A DNA stretch of 64,000 nt from NCBI GenBank assembly GCA_963741315.1, contig CAVUHK010000008.1, positions 310,001-374,000 on the forward strand. The letters run 5' to 3'. Of the stretch, positions 17,708 to 26,905 are shown piece by piece. The translations under genes were made by a program, and so were the position numbers. The notes under the pieces are model-generated. The model saw only the letters and a list, made by a program, of their open reading frames with translations. It was not told the origin of the DNA and ran no database searches. Source of the DNA: PALSA-1003 sp963741315 (GTDB lineage: Bacteria; Pseudomonadota; Gammaproteobacteria; Burkholderiales; Casimicrobiaceae). The number at the start of each line of letters is the position of its first letter. Position 1 is the stretch's first letter.

Positions 17708-17790
17708 GCGCGCTGGGCCGTCCCGAGCGCGAATGGGGCCCCCTCGGGGGGAGGCGGCGCGCAGCGCCGCTTCGGGGGGATCCATGAGCG
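17704..17790. repeat. short intergenic hairpin repeat, copy 1, flanked by ATGAGCGCG
   Basis: An 80-bp unit between the OGT-like gene and the GT2 gene. It holds CCCCCTCGGGGGG and GGCGGCGC...GCGCCGC hairpins and is bounded by two copies of ATGAGCGCG (17704 and 17784). The first contains the stop of the upstream gene and the second is the start of the downstream gene. It aligns along its length with 35865-35961, including GGGCCGTCCC and GCGCGAAT. Confidence 0.7.
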
Positions 17791-18557
17791 CGCGACCACT
17801 GGTCAGCGTCGTCGTGCCAACCTTTGGCCGCGAGCGGCTGCATCCGGCGTTGCTTGCGATGTTCCAGGCGCAGACCTGGGCGCCGCTCGAGCTTCTCGTC
17901 GACGACGATTCGCCGGCGCCGTCGGCGTGCTTCGCGAGCGTCGCCGACCCGCGCGTGCGTTACACCCACCGCGCCGAGCGCGCCTCGATCGGCGTGAAGC
18001 GCAACCGGCTCGCGTCCGAGGCGCGCGGCGAGGTGATCGTCGCCTTCGACGACGACGACTACTACGCGCCGCAATACGTGGAGACCATGCTGGGAGCGCT
18101 CGAGGCATCGGGCGCGGATCTGGTCAAGCTCTCCGGCTGGTACGCATGGTCGATCCCCGAGCGCTCGCTCTTCTACTGGGACACTGCGGTACAGGAGGCG
18201 ACGCAATACAAGGTGGGCGGCGGCCCGATGTCGCTCGTGCCATCGGCCCGCTTTGCGGCGGACGCAATGCAAAAGAACCTCGACGGTTACGGCTTCTCGC
18301 ACGTGATCCGGCGCGAAGCCTTCGCCAAGGCCGCTTTCCCGGACCAGAATTTCGGCGAGGACCACGTGTTCGTCGCGTCGGTGCGCCGCGCGGGCTATCG
18401 CGTCGCGACGATTCCGGACGAGGCATGCATCGCGGTTCACCTCATCCACGGTCGTAACACTTCGGTGATTTTTCCGCAGTACCGGTTGCCCCCACTCGCG
18501 GCGGCGCGACTGTTCCCGGGCCTCGACGCGCATCTTTTGGCGATTCCCGAGCGCTGA
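17784..18557 (+). CDS. family 2 glycosyltransferase
   Basis: 257 residues. The GT-A signatures are VSVVVPTFGRE at the N-terminus, LLVDDDS, NRLASEARGEVIVAFDDDDYY (DxD site) and a C-terminal GEDHVF acidic motif. Cytoplasmic, with no membrane helix. The start ATG is the second copy of the repeat-flanking ATGAGCGCG. It closes the first glycosyltransferase block and is probably co-transcribed with the two TPR genes before it. Donor and acceptor are unknown. Confidence 0.82.
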   Translation: MSARPLVSVVVPTFGRERLHPALLAMFQAQTWAPLELLVDDDSPAPSACFASVADPRVRYTHRAERASIGVKRNRLASEARGEVIVAFDDDDYYAPQYVETMLGALEASGADLVKLSGWYAWSIPERSLFYWDTAVQEATQYKVGGGPMSLVPSARFAADAMQKNLDGYGFSHVIRREAFAKAAFPDQNFGEDHVFVASVRRAGYRVATIPDEACIAVHLIHGRNTSVIFPQYRLPPLAAARLFPGLDAHLLAIPER

Positions 18558-18847
18558 ACGCATTGCGCTCCGCGTTCGAGGCGCGCAAGCGCTCACCGCC
18601 TGTTCGGCGATCACATCAGGGAACGCCGCCGCCGATTTGAGATCTGCATTCCCGACGAGCGCAGGCAGATTCGTGGCATCGCCGGAAAAGCGTCGTGAGC
18701 AGGCGACATTATTTTCATTCGGCGTCGCCCGACGGCGACACTTTTGATGAAGAATCGCGTGCAACGCCTTGATACATGCGGATTGTCGGCGATTTTCACT
18801 CGGGTGACATGCTATGATTGCGCGACTAAATTTTGTGCGGATTGCAT
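18558..18847. promoter_or_regulatory. intergenic region with candidate gspE promoter
   Basis: 290 bases without a gene. TGCTATGAT (18810-18818) fits an extended -10, putting the start of transcription near 18825, about 20 bases before gspE. A small hairpin, GTCGCC-CGAC-GGCGAC (18724-18739), lies upstream in an A/T-richer patch. It has no adjacent T run, so it is not an obvious terminator. Nothing else is recognised. Confidence 0.45.
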
Positions 18848-20545
18848 GTGAACGCACCAGCACGAAAACGCCTCGGCGAAATTCTGATCGAGCGCGGCAA
18901 GCTCGACGCCGCCAATCTCGAACGCGCACTGCGCCTGCAGCAGGAGTCGGGTGACCGCCTGGGCGCGCTGCTGGTGACGCTCGGCGTCGTCGCTCAGCGC
19001 GACGTTTCCGAAGCGCTCGCCGCGCAACTTGGGCTGCCGCTGGTCGAAGCCGCGGGCTATCCGGAAATGCCGATACTCGAAGAGCGCGTCTCGGCGCGGT
19101 TTCTGCGCGAATCGCGCGCACTGCCTCTGCGCGAGGACGAGAGCGAGCTCGCGCTGGCGATGGCCGATCCCACCGATGCGTACACCATGAATGCCTTCGA
19201 GATGGTCACCGGACGTACGGTACGGCCGCTGGTTGCCATCCCGACCGAACTCGAAGCGGCGCTGGAGCGCCTCTACGGCGCGGGCAAGTCGGCGCTGGGT
19301 CAGATCGTCGGCGACGTCGAGCAGCGCGACGACATCGCCTTCGACGCGGACGTCCAGCAGCTCAAGGACCTCGCCTCCGAAGCGCCGGTCATCCGTCTGG
19401 TGTCGCTGGTGATCACCAACGCGCTCGAAATGCGCGCGTCCGACATCCACATCGAACCCTTCGAGAATCGCCTGATCGTTCGCTATCGCGTCGACGGCGT
19501 GCTGCATGAAATCGAATCGCCGCCGCGACGGCTGAGCTCGGCGGTCATCTCGCGCGTCAAGATCATGGCCAACCTCGACATCGCCGAACGTCGACTGCCG
19601 CAGGACGGACGCATCCGCCTGCGTGTCCAGGGCAAGGAGATCGACCTGCGCGTGTCGACGGTGCCGACGATGCACGGCGAATCGGTGGTCATGCGGATTC
19701 TCGACAAGGGTGGCGTCGCGCTCGACTTCGACAAGCTCGGTTTCGAAGCCGATACGCTCAAGGCATTCCTCGACGTGCTCTTCGAGCCGCACGGCATTCT
19801 GCTCGTCACCGGGCCCACCGGCAGTGGCAAGACGACGACGCTCTACACGGCGCTCGACCGGCTCAACAAGCCCGACGTGAAGATACTGACCGTCGAAGAC
19901 CCGGTCGAATACCAGATGCCGGGGATCAACCAGATCCAGGTCAAGCCGCAGATCGATCTGACCTTCGCCAGCGCGTTGCGCTCGATCGTGCGCCAGGATC
20001 CCGACGTGATCATGATCGGCGAAATCCGCGACCTCGAGACCGCGCAGATCGCGGTGCAGTCGGCGCTGACCGGCCACATGGTGCTGTCGACCGTGCACAC
20101 CAACGATGCGGCGTCGACGGTGAACCGACTGCTCGACATGGGCGTCGAAGACTATCTGCTCACCTCGACCGTCGTCGGCATTCTCGCGCAACGCCTGGTG
20201 CGCACGCTCTGCCAGCATTGCAAGGAACCCTACACCGCGCTGCCGGAACTCGTCGACGAATTGGGCCTCGCGAAGTTTGCCAAGGCGGGAAAGGTGACGC
20301 TCTACCACGCGAAGGGCTGCAAGGAGTGCGGCACCACCGGCTTTCTGGGCCGCATCAGCATCATGGAAATGCTGCCGATGAGCGATCCGCTGCGCAGCCT
20401 CATCATGCGCCACGCGACGTCGACCGAATTGCGCGCCGCGGCGATCAAGGAGGGCATGCTGACGATGTACGAGGATGGCATCCGCAAGTCTCTCGCCGGC
20501 GTGACGACGATCGAGGAAGTCCTGCGCGTCACGCGCGAAAACTAG
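18848..20545 (+). CDS. gspE: type II secretion ATPase GspE
   Basis: Cytoplasmic hexameric ATPase that powers pseudopilus assembly (565 aa). An N-terminal MshEN/T2SSE_N domain (about 1-160) is followed by the ATPase core with Walker A GPTGSGKT (322-329), the Asp box, Walker B VIMIGEIRD and the His box. The C-terminal zinc site is C455-x2-C458 ... C491-x2-C494, which marks GspE-type rather than PilT-type ATPases. GTG 18848 is preferred; TTG 18833 would add five residues. It is first in an eleven-gene operon. Confidence 0.93.
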   Translation: MNAPARKRLGEILIERGKLDAANLERALRLQQESGDRLGALLVTLGVVAQRDVSEALAAQLGLPLVEAAGYPEMPILEERVSARFLRESRALPLREDESELALAMADPTDAYTMNAFEMVTGRTVRPLVAIPTELEAALERLYGAGKSALGQIVGDVEQRDDIAFDADVQQLKDLASEAPVIRLVSLVITNALEMRASDIHIEPFENRLIVRYRVDGVLHEIESPPRRLSSAVISRVKIMANLDIAERRLPQDGRIRLRVQGKEIDLRVSTVPTMHGESVVMRILDKGGVALDFDKLGFEADTLKAFLDVLFEPHGILLVTGPTGSGKTTTLYTALDRLNKPDVKILTVEDPVEYQMPGINQIQVKPQIDLTFASALRSIVRQDPDVIMIGEIRDLETAQIAVQSALTGHMVLSTVHTNDAASTVNRLLDMGVEDYLLTSTVVGILAQRLVRTLCQHCKEPYTALPELVDELGLAKFAKAGKVTLYHAKGCKECGTTGFLGRISIMEMLPMSDPLRSLIMRHATSTELRAAAIKEGMLTMYEDGIRKSLAGVTTIEEVLRVTREN

Positions 20546-20558
20546 CGCCGGTGTCCCG

Positions 20559-21797
20559 ATGGCACTCTACAGATACAAGGCGGTAAACGCCGCCGGCACC
20601 ATCGCCGCAGGCGAGCTCGACGCCGCCAACGAAGCCGAGATCGTCGATCGGCTGCGCGACCAGGGGCTCATGCCGATGCAGGTCGAGGCGGCGACCGGCG
20701 GCAAGGCAGCGTCCGGCGCGGTCGGAGACGTCGGACCGCGTCAAGGATGGTTCACGTCGAAAACGGTCACTCGCGATCACCTGCTCGCGCTCACGCGCGA
20801 ACTGGCGACGCTGCTGCGCGCCGGCCTGCCGCTCGACCGCGCGCTGGAGGTACTGATCGGCCTCGCGCCGACGCTGCCGGTGGCGCGGCTGCTGCAGACG
20901 GTGCGCGACGAGGTGCGCGGCGGCAAGTCGCTGTCGCAGGCGCTCGACATGCATCGCAACGTCTTCTCCCGCTTCTACGTCAACATCGTGCGCGCCGGCG
21001 AAGCCGGCGGTGCACTTGGCGTCGTGCTGGCGCGGCTGTCCGACACCATGGAGCGCAACAAGGATCTGCGCGAAAGCGTGAAGTCGGCGTTGATCTATCC
21101 GACCATCCTCATCGGCGTCGCGTGCACGTCGGTCATCGTGCTGCTGATCTTCGTGGTGCCGCAATTCCAGCAGACCTTCGCCCAATCGGGCAAGGCACTG
21201 CCCCTGCCGACTGAGCTGGTGATCATCTTCGGCACCGCCTTGCGCAAATACTGGTGGGCGATGATCCTAGTCGTAGTGGCGGTGGTGTGGCTGGCGCGCC
21301 AGCGCCTGAAATCGCCCGCGGTGCGTTTCCGCTGGGACGGCCGGCTGCTTCGCCTGCCGCTGCTCGGCGACCTGCTGGGCAAGGTCGAAATCGCGCGCTT
21401 TTCGCGCACGCTCTCGACACTGCTCGGCAATGGCGTCACGCTGCTCTCGGGACTCGCCATCGTCAAGGAAACGATGACCAACAGCGTGCTCGCGCAGGCG
21501 CTCGATGGCGTCATCACCAAGTTGCGCGAAGGCAAGGGCTTCGGCCGGCCGCTCGCCGAGACCGGTCTCTATCCGCGGCTGGCGACGCAGATGATCCTGG
21601 TCGGCGAGGAATCCGGGAGGCTCGAGGAGATGCTAACGCGCGTCGCCGAAGTTTACGATCGCGAAGTGCAGATGGCGGTCAAGCGTTTCCTGTCGGTGCT
21701 CGAACCGGTGCTCATCCTCGGGCTGGCGGTACTGATCGGAGGCATCGTTTTCTCCATCCTGCTCGGCGTGATGGGCATGAGCGAACTTGTCGGCTAG
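20559..21797 (+). CDS. gspF: type II secretion inner-membrane platform protein GspF
   Basis: 412 residues with two T2SSF domains (about 70-195 and 275-400) and three membrane helices (near 168-192, 223-245 and 378-402). The N-terminal ALYRYKAVNAAG is typical. It anchors GspE and the pseudopilus base in the inner membrane. It lies 13 bp after gspE. Confidence 0.95.
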   Translation: MALYRYKAVNAAGTIAAGELDAANEAEIVDRLRDQGLMPMQVEAATGGKAASGAVGDVGPRQGWFTSKTVTRDHLLALTRELATLLRAGLPLDRALEVLIGLAPTLPVARLLQTVRDEVRGGKSLSQALDMHRNVFSRFYVNIVRAGEAGGALGVVLARLSDTMERNKDLRESVKSALIYPTILIGVACTSVIVLLIFVVPQFQQTFAQSGKALPLPTELVIIFGTALRKYWWAMILVVVAVVWLARQRLKSPAVRFRWDGRLLRLPLLGDLLGKVEIARFSRTLSTLLGNGVTLLSGLAIVKETMTNSVLAQALDGVITKLREGKGFGRPLAETGLYPRLATQMILVGEESGRLEEMLTRVAEVYDREVQMAVKRFLSVLEPVLILGLAVLIGGIVFSILLGVMGMSELVG

Positions 21798-21845
21798 GCG
21801 CGGGCTCTAAACCCTTCGTCTCGACCCCCTATATAGAGAGAAACC

Positions 21846-22292
21846 ATGCGCAGCCAAATACATTACTGGAACCTGTCGCGGCAAAACAGCCGCGGCATGA
21901 CGCTGATCGAAATCCTGGTCGTGCTGGTGCTCATCGGCGTGGTCATGGGCATCGTCGGCGGCAATTTCATCGGGCAAGGTGAGAATGCCAAGCGCAAGGC
22001 AGCGAAGATCGAGATCGAGCAGATCGGCCAGACGCTCGACCTGTTCAAGCTCGAGATCGGGCGCTACCCGACGTCGCAGGAAGGGCTGCAGGCGCTGCTC
22101 ACCGCACCTACAGGCGTGAACAGCTGGAACGGCCCGTACTGGAAAAAGGCGACGCTGCCCAAGGATCCGTGGGGCAACGAGTACAAGTACGTTTCGCCCG
22201 GGCAGCACGGCGCGTACGACATCATTTCGCTAGGTTCCGACGGCAAGGAAGGCGGCGACGGAACTGCCAAGGACATCACCAGTTGGGAATGA
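21846..22292 (+). CDS. gspG: major pseudopilin GspG
   Basis: 148 residues. A prepilin leader ends at G17, with cleavage before M18 (G|MTLIE) and the essential Glu at +5 (E22). A hydrophobic helix follows, then the calcium-loop pseudopilin domain with RYPTSQEGLQALL, DPWGNEYKY and SLGSDGKEGG, all typical of GspG. The site AGAGAAACC precedes ATG. It needs a prepilin peptidase (GspO/PilD) encoded elsewhere. Its stop overlaps gspH (ATGA). Confidence 0.97.
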   Translation: MRSQIHYWNLSRQNSRGMTLIEILVVLVLIGVVMGIVGGNFIGQGENAKRKAAKIEIEQIGQTLDLFKLEIGRYPTSQEGLQALLTAPTGVNSWNGPYWKKATLPKDPWGNEYKYVSPGQHGAYDIISLGSDGKEGGDGTAKDITSWE

Positions 22293-22762
22293 CGTGCACA
22301 CTGCCCGGCGCGCTGCCGCGCGTCCAACGCGCGGCGGGAGTCACGCTGCTCGAGTTGCTGATCGTGCTGACGATCATCGCCTTCGTTACCGCGGTCGTCG
22401 TGCCGACGCTCGGTGGCGGCGTGTCGACGGCGGATCTCAAGAGCGCCACCCGCGAAGTCGCGTCCGGATTGCGCTATGCGCGCGACCAGGCAATCGCGAA
22501 GCGCGTCGAGTCGCTGCTGGTGATCGACCTCGACGCGCGCACCTTCAGCGTGCCCCCCGATGCGCGTCTGCACAAGTTGCCGGAAAAACTCGAGCTGAAG
22601 CTGTTCACCGCTCAGCGCGACCTGGTCAGTGAAAAAGTCGGCGCGATCCGCTTTTTTCCCGACGGCGGATCGAACGGTGGACGTATCACGCTTGCCGCCG
22701 GCGAGCGCAAGTTCGATGTCGACGTCGATTGGCTGACCGGTCGCGTGGCGATACTGGAATGA
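22289..22762 (+). CDS. gspH: minor pseudopilin GspH
   Basis: 157 residues. The leader ends at G17 (G|VTLLE, Glu at +5), then a hydrophobic helix and a GspH/FimT-type domain. The ATG overlaps the gspG stop, and the stop overlaps the gspI start, so translation is coupled through the pseudopilin genes. Assignment as H rests on position and on the FimT-like SATREVASGLRYAR stretch. Confidence 0.87.
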   Translation: MTCTLPGALPRVQRAAGVTLLELLIVLTIIAFVTAVVVPTLGGGVSTADLKSATREVASGLRYARDQAIAKRVESLLVIDLDARTFSVPPDARLHKLPEKLELKLFTAQRDLVSEKVGAIRFFPDGGSNGGRITLAAGERKFDVDVDWLTGRVAILE

Positions 22763-23184
22763 CGCGTACACGCAGCGCCGGTTTTTCGCTCATCGAAGTC
22801 CTCGCCGCCTTCGTCATTCTTGCGCTGGTCGGCACGGCGCTCTCGCGCCTGTTTTCCGGAGCGCTGGGCAATGCGTCGCTGGCCGACGAATACAGCCGTG
22901 CCACGCTCTATGCCGAGAGCCGGCTGGCGACGCTCGGCGTCGAGACGCCGTTGCGCGAGGGCACGCTGCAGGGCACTTCGGACGACGGCTACTACTCCTG
23001 GAGCACGAAGGTCGAGCCGTACACGCCGCCGGGAACGAACGCCGACATGGAGGCCGCGGTTCCCGCGATGGCGGTGCGCATCTGGCGCATTGGCGTGAAC
23101 GTGCGCTGGCCCGGGACGCCCGGCAACGAGCGATCGCTGGCGCTCTCTAGCGTGCGTGTCGCGATCAAAGAGCCGAACTCGTGA
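22759..23184 (+). CDS. gspI: minor pseudopilin GspI
   Basis: 141 residues. Short leader, cleavage after G8 (G|FSLIE, E13), helix ILALVGTALSRLF. Part of the pseudopilus tip complex with GspJ and GspK. ATGA overlap with gspH; gspJ starts three bases after its stop. Confidence 0.88.
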   Translation: MTRTRSAGFSLIEVLAAFVILALVGTALSRLFSGALGNASLADEYSRATLYAESRLATLGVETPLREGTLQGTSDDGYYSWSTKVEPYTPPGTNADMEAAVPAMAVRIWRIGVNVRWPGTPGNERSLALSSVRVAIKEPNS

Positions 23185-23187
23185 GCC

Positions 23188-23862
23188 ATGAAGCCAATTC
23201 GCCACCGCGGATTCACGTTGCTCGAACTCCTCGTCGCGCTGATGCTGCTGGCGCTGATGTCGTCGCTGCTGTACGGCACGCTGTCGCTGTCGGCGAACAG
23301 CTGGGATCGCGGCGAAGCCAAGGCGCAGCAGGCGAGCGACATGCGCCTGACCGAGGAATTCCTGCGCCAGGCGTTGACGGCGCAGCATCCGCTGCGCATG
23401 CACAAGCTGCAGGAGCAGCCGCTCTACTTCCAGGGTGGTCGCGATACGCTCGCCTTTGCCGGCGTCCTGCCGGGTCGCGCGGGCGGCGGCATCTACTACT
23501 TCAAGCTTGCGCTCACCGCTGCCGCCGACAACAAGTCGAAGTTGACACTCGCGCGCCTGATTCCCGACTACGCGGCGATCGCCCTGCCCGAATTTTCCGG
23601 TGCCGATCAGTCGGTCCTCGCGGAAGGCATCGCGGAATTGCGCATGAGTTACTTCGGACGCGACACCGATGCGAACGTCGCCAGTGCGCCGACCTGGCGC
23701 GATCAATGGGACGACCCGCAGCGCCTGCCGCTGATCATCCGCATCGACGTCAAGCCGGCTGTCGGTTCGCCGTGGCCACCGCTCATCGTCGAGCCCCGCA
23801 TTGCGCCCGAGGCAGGGTGCAGGGCGTGGGACATCAACCGCAACCGCTGCGTGAGCACCTAG
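23188..23862 (+). CDS. gspJ: minor pseudopilin GspJ
   Basis: 224 residues. Leader cleavage after G8 (G|FTLLE, E13), followed by a helix and a larger pseudopilin domain with a C-terminal Cys pair in GCRAWDINRNRC. Size and order fit GspJ of the tip complex. Confidence 0.88.
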   Translation: MKPIRHRGFTLLELLVALMLLALMSSLLYGTLSLSANSWDRGEAKAQQASDMRLTEEFLRQALTAQHPLRMHKLQEQPLYFQGGRDTLAFAGVLPGRAGGGIYYFKLALTAAADNKSKLTLARLIPDYAAIALPEFSGADQSVLAEGIAELRMSYFGRDTDANVASAPTWRDQWDDPQRLPLIIRIDVKPAVGSPWPPLIVEPRIAPEAGCRAWDINRNRCVST

Positions 23863-23869
23863 GCGGCGC

Positions 23870-24841
23870 ATGAACGTTCAATCAACCATGAAGCGAAGCG
23901 GAGGAACACAACGCGGCATCGCGCTGATCCTGGTGCTGTGGGTGACCGTCATGCTGACCGTCATCGCCGGCGGGTTCGCCTACGGCATGCGCAACGAAGC
24001 GCTGGCGGCGCGCAATACCGAGTCGACCGCGCAGGCACGCGCGCTTGCCGATGGCGCGGTGTATCGAACGGTGTACGAGTTGTTGCGGCCCAAAGTCAGT
24101 CCGGAGGTGTGGGCCGCCAACGGAAGCGTGCACGTCTGGGAGGATTCGGGAGCCCGCATCGCTGCGAGTGCGACCGACGAGTCTGGTAAAATTGACCTCA
24201 ATACCGCACCCGACAACCTGCTCAAGGGCCTGCTGCAGACCGCGGGCGGTCTCGATGCGGAAAGCGCAGCGCGGATGGTCGACGCGATCGGCGATTGGAA
24301 GGATCCCGACGATTTTCGCCGGCCCAACGGCGCCGAGGCTCCGGAATACGTGGCGGCCGGGCTCAAGTACACGCCGGCGAATGCCCCCTTCGAGACTCTC
24401 GCCGAGTTGCAGCGTGTGCTGGGAATGACGCCTGCGCTCTACGCGAAGGTCGTCGACAGCCTGACGGTGTATAGCCGCATCGCCGGGGTCAATCCCGCGT
24501 TTGCGTCGCGCACTACGCTGCTGGCGGTCCCCGGCGCGACCGCGGAAGTAGTCGACGCGTATCTACTGCAACGACGCGACGCGCTGGCGGCCAATCTGCC
24601 GCTGCCGCCGTTTCCGGTGCCGGGCGCTGCCGCCGGGGCGATCAATCTCTGGCGGATTCGCGCCGAGGTGACGATGAGCGACGGCGTGAGTTTTGTCAGG
24701 GAAGCAGTCATCCGTCCGGGCGATGCGCGCCGGCTGCTGACGATTCTGGAGTGGAGCGAAGGCAATGGCAGCGGCCCGGTGTTGCGGTCCGCAGCTGAAG
24801 AACAACGCGACGCGAGCGCCAATGGAACGCCTGCTAAGTAA
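23870..24841 (+). CDS. gspK: minor pseudopilin GspK
   Basis: 323 residues, the largest pseudopilin. Cleavage is expected after G16 (RG|IALIL). Position +5 is Leu, not Glu, as is characteristic of GspK, which caps the pseudopilus tip. The helix-hairpin-rich domain with DESGKIDLNTAP (calcium-site region) and a SAM-like insert is visible. An ATG at 23888 would give a shorter leader of ten residues and is an alternative start. gspL overlaps its end by 20 bp. Confidence 0.9.
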   Translation: MNVQSTMKRSGGTQRGIALILVLWVTVMLTVIAGGFAYGMRNEALAARNTESTAQARALADGAVYRTVYELLRPKVSPEVWAANGSVHVWEDSGARIAASATDESGKIDLNTAPDNLLKGLLQTAGGLDAESAARMVDAIGDWKDPDDFRRPNGAEAPEYVAAGLKYTPANAPFETLAELQRVLGMTPALYAKVVDSLTVYSRIAGVNPAFASRTTLLAVPGATAEVVDAYLLQRRDALAANLPLPPFPVPGAAAGAINLWRIRAEVTMSDGVSFVREAVIRPGDARRLLTILEWSEGNGSGPVLRSAAEEQRDASANGTPAK

Positions 24842-26306
24842 CATTCGAGCATGGTTGCGCGATACGGCGTATCGCGCCGGCCTGCCCCGCTTCTGGCGGT
24901 GGTGGACGGCCGAACTCGCGCCGCTCATGCCGGCCGCGCCGCGCAGCGCGATCCAGCGTCGGCGCATGCGCCCGATCCTCGATTTCGGTGACGGCGAAGT
25001 CGTGCTCTGGCGACCGGAAATCGCCGACGGTGCGTTCCGGATGATCAAGGTGGCGACGATTCCGCTCGCGGGCGACAGTGCGGCAACAGGCGCGGCGGGC
25101 AGGGCTGCGCTCGCGGCACTCGGCAGTTCTGCCCAAGGCGGCTCGCTGGCGCCGCGGGTCGTCGTGGCGTTGCCGTTGCGCCAGGTACTGCGCAAGGAAC
25201 TGGTGCTGCCCGCCGCGGTAGAACAGAACCTGCGCCAGACACTGGCCTACGATCTGGACCGGCACACGCCCTTCCGCGCGGACCAGGTGTATTTCGATGC
25301 GATCGTGACCGGCCGCGATGCGACGAAGAAAACCATTCGCGTCGACTGGACCGCGGCTCTGAAGACCGTGGTCGATGGCGCGCGCCGCCAGGCCGAAGCA
25401 TGGGGTGCCACCGTGGTGGCGGTGCTGCCCGGTCCGGTTGCTTCGAACTTGCCGCGGCTGAACCTGCTGCCGTTGGACGCGCGCCCGGCAAGCATCGCAT
25501 GGCGGCGCTGGCAGGTGTGGGCGCCGATGGCGCTGGTGGCGGTGCTGGCGATAGCGGCGGTGATCGTGCCGTTGGTGCAGAAGCGCGAGTACGCGATCGA
25601 GCTGCAGCGCCAGAGTGAACTGGCGCGCGTGCAGGCCGAAGCCGCGAGCGTCATCCGTCGCGAGTTCGAACGACTCGAAGGCGAGTTCAACTATCCGCTT
25701 GCCCGGAAGTACGCCTACCCGCCCACCGTGCAGGTCCTGGACGACGTGACCCGGCTGTTGCCCGACGATACCTGGCTCACGCAAATGGAGATGAAGACCA
25801 CGACCAAGGGCAAGGACACGCAACGCGAGCTGTTCCTGCGTGGCGAGTCGGCCAACGGCGGCAAGCTCATCAGCCTGCTCGAGGACTCGAAGCTCGTCGA
25901 GCAGGCGGCGCTGCGTTCGTCGACGACCAAATTGCAGCCCGGACCCGGCGAAGTGTTCGACCTTGGCGCGCAGATCAAGCCGACGCCAGCGCCTGCGATC
26001 GTTGCCGTGCCGACCGCGCCAGCTGCGCCTACTGATGCGCCAACCCCATCGGCACCGACCGCGCCCGCGTCTCCCGCTGCTGCCGCACCCGCCGGACCGC
26101 CCGCGGCATCCGCCGGTGGTGCGCCGCCCCCCGCGCCTCCTGCATCCGTGGCAGCACCGGCGCCGGCGGCCGCCAATCCGACTGTCGCCCCGGCCACGCC
26201 CAATGCCACCACCGCTGCGCCGGTTCCTGCGGCGCCGGCCGGCAGTGCCGCACCTCCTTCGACACCCACGCCGACGCCGGGCCGCACGTTGCCGGCGCCA
26301 CAATGA
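24822..26306 (+). CDS. gspL: GspL/PilN-type inner-membrane assembly protein with Pro/Ala-rich tail
   Basis: 494 residues. The N-terminal part resembles the actin-like PilM/GspL cytoplasmic domain (ILDFGDGEVVLWRP near residue 50; LPAAVEQNLRQTLAYDLDRHTPF). A membrane helix follows (about 230-250), then a periplasmic PilN-like coiled coil and ferredoxin-like domain (255-385). From about residue 390 to the end the sequence is almost only Pro, Ala, Thr and Gly. That tail would lie in the periplasm and is unusual for GspL. It probably links GspE to the pseudopilus base. Confidence 0.82.
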   Translation: MERLLSNIRAWLRDTAYRAGLPRFWRWWTAELAPLMPAAPRSAIQRRRMRPILDFGDGEVVLWRPEIADGAFRMIKVATIPLAGDSAATGAAGRAALAALGSSAQGGSLAPRVVVALPLRQVLRKELVLPAAVEQNLRQTLAYDLDRHTPFRADQVYFDAIVTGRDATKKTIRVDWTAALKTVVDGARRQAEAWGATVVAVLPGPVASNLPRLNLLPLDARPASIAWRRWQVWAPMALVAVLAIAAVIVPLVQKREYAIELQRQSELARVQAEAASVIRREFERLEGEFNYPLARKYAYPPTVQVLDDVTRLLPDDTWLTQMEMKTTTKGKDTQRELFLRGESANGGKLISLLEDSKLVEQAALRSSTTKLQPGPGEVFDLGAQIKPTPAPAIVAVPTAPAAPTDAPTPSAPTAPASPAAAAPAGPPAASAGGAPPPAPPASVAAPAPAAANPTVAPATPNATTAAPVPAAPAGSAAPPSTPTPTPGRTLPAPQ

Positions 26307-26905
26307 ACATGGCCACGCTGGTGCCGTCGCTTAATCCCAGGCAAAGCCGGGCGCTTGCCGTCGCTCTGCTGTTCGTCGCGGTGTTTCTCGGGCTGGTCGT
26401 TCTGCTTGCCCCGTTCCTGCTCATGCACCGGCACTACAACCAGGCGATCGATTCGGCACAGGACCGGCTCGAGCGTTATCGTCGCATTGCCGCGCAGGGA
26501 CCCGAATTGCAAAAAGCGGTCGATGCGCTGCGCGAGAAGCAGGGGCGCCGCTTCTTCCTCAAGAACAGCGCCAGCAACCTGGCCGGCGCCGAGCTGCAGG
26601 ACCTGGTGCGCGCGGCGGTGGACAACAATGGCGGCAGGATCACCACCATCCAGATCGTGGCCGCCCGTGATGACGGGCGATTCCGCCAGATCGGCGTCAA
26701 CCTGCAGCTCTTCGCCACCACTGCGAACCTGCAGAAGATCCTCTATGCGATCGAAACCCAGCAGCCGTACATGATGGTGGACAACCTGACCGTGCGGCCG
26801 CTCAATGCGTTTCGCGGGTTCAAGCCCGCGCCGGGCGCCGAACCGGAAGTCAGCGTGCTGCTCGACGTGAGCGGCTTCGCCTACACGGGGACGGACAAGA
26901 AATGA
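26303..26905 (+). CDS. gspM: GspM/PilO-like assembly protein
   Basis: 200 residues: one membrane helix (about 18-40), a coiled-coil segment and a PilO-like periplasmic domain ending with STP-type pairing strands. It belongs to the GspM_II_b style found with Xps-ordered systems. ATGA overlaps with the genes on both sides. Expected partner: GspL. Confidence 0.83.
   Translation: MNMATLVPSLNPRQSRALAVALLFVAVFLGLVVLLAPFLLMHRHYNQAIDSAQDRLERYRRIAAQGPELQKAVDALREKQGRRFFLKNSASNLAGAELQDLVRAAVDNNGGRITTIQIVAARDDGRFRQIGVNLQLFATTANLQKILYAIETQQPYMMVDNLTVRPLNAFRGFKPAPGAEPEVSVLLDVSGFAYTGTDKK

Noticed and set aside
14954..17785. 943-codon antisense frame opposite the TPR/OGT genes
   Set aside because: Composition (Arg, Gly, Ala, His) is that of a mirror frame; the plus-strand proteins have full motifs.
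17704..17790. CRISPR-like repeat
   Set aside because: A single hairpin unit with one direct-repeat pair; no array of spaced repeats anywhere in the window.
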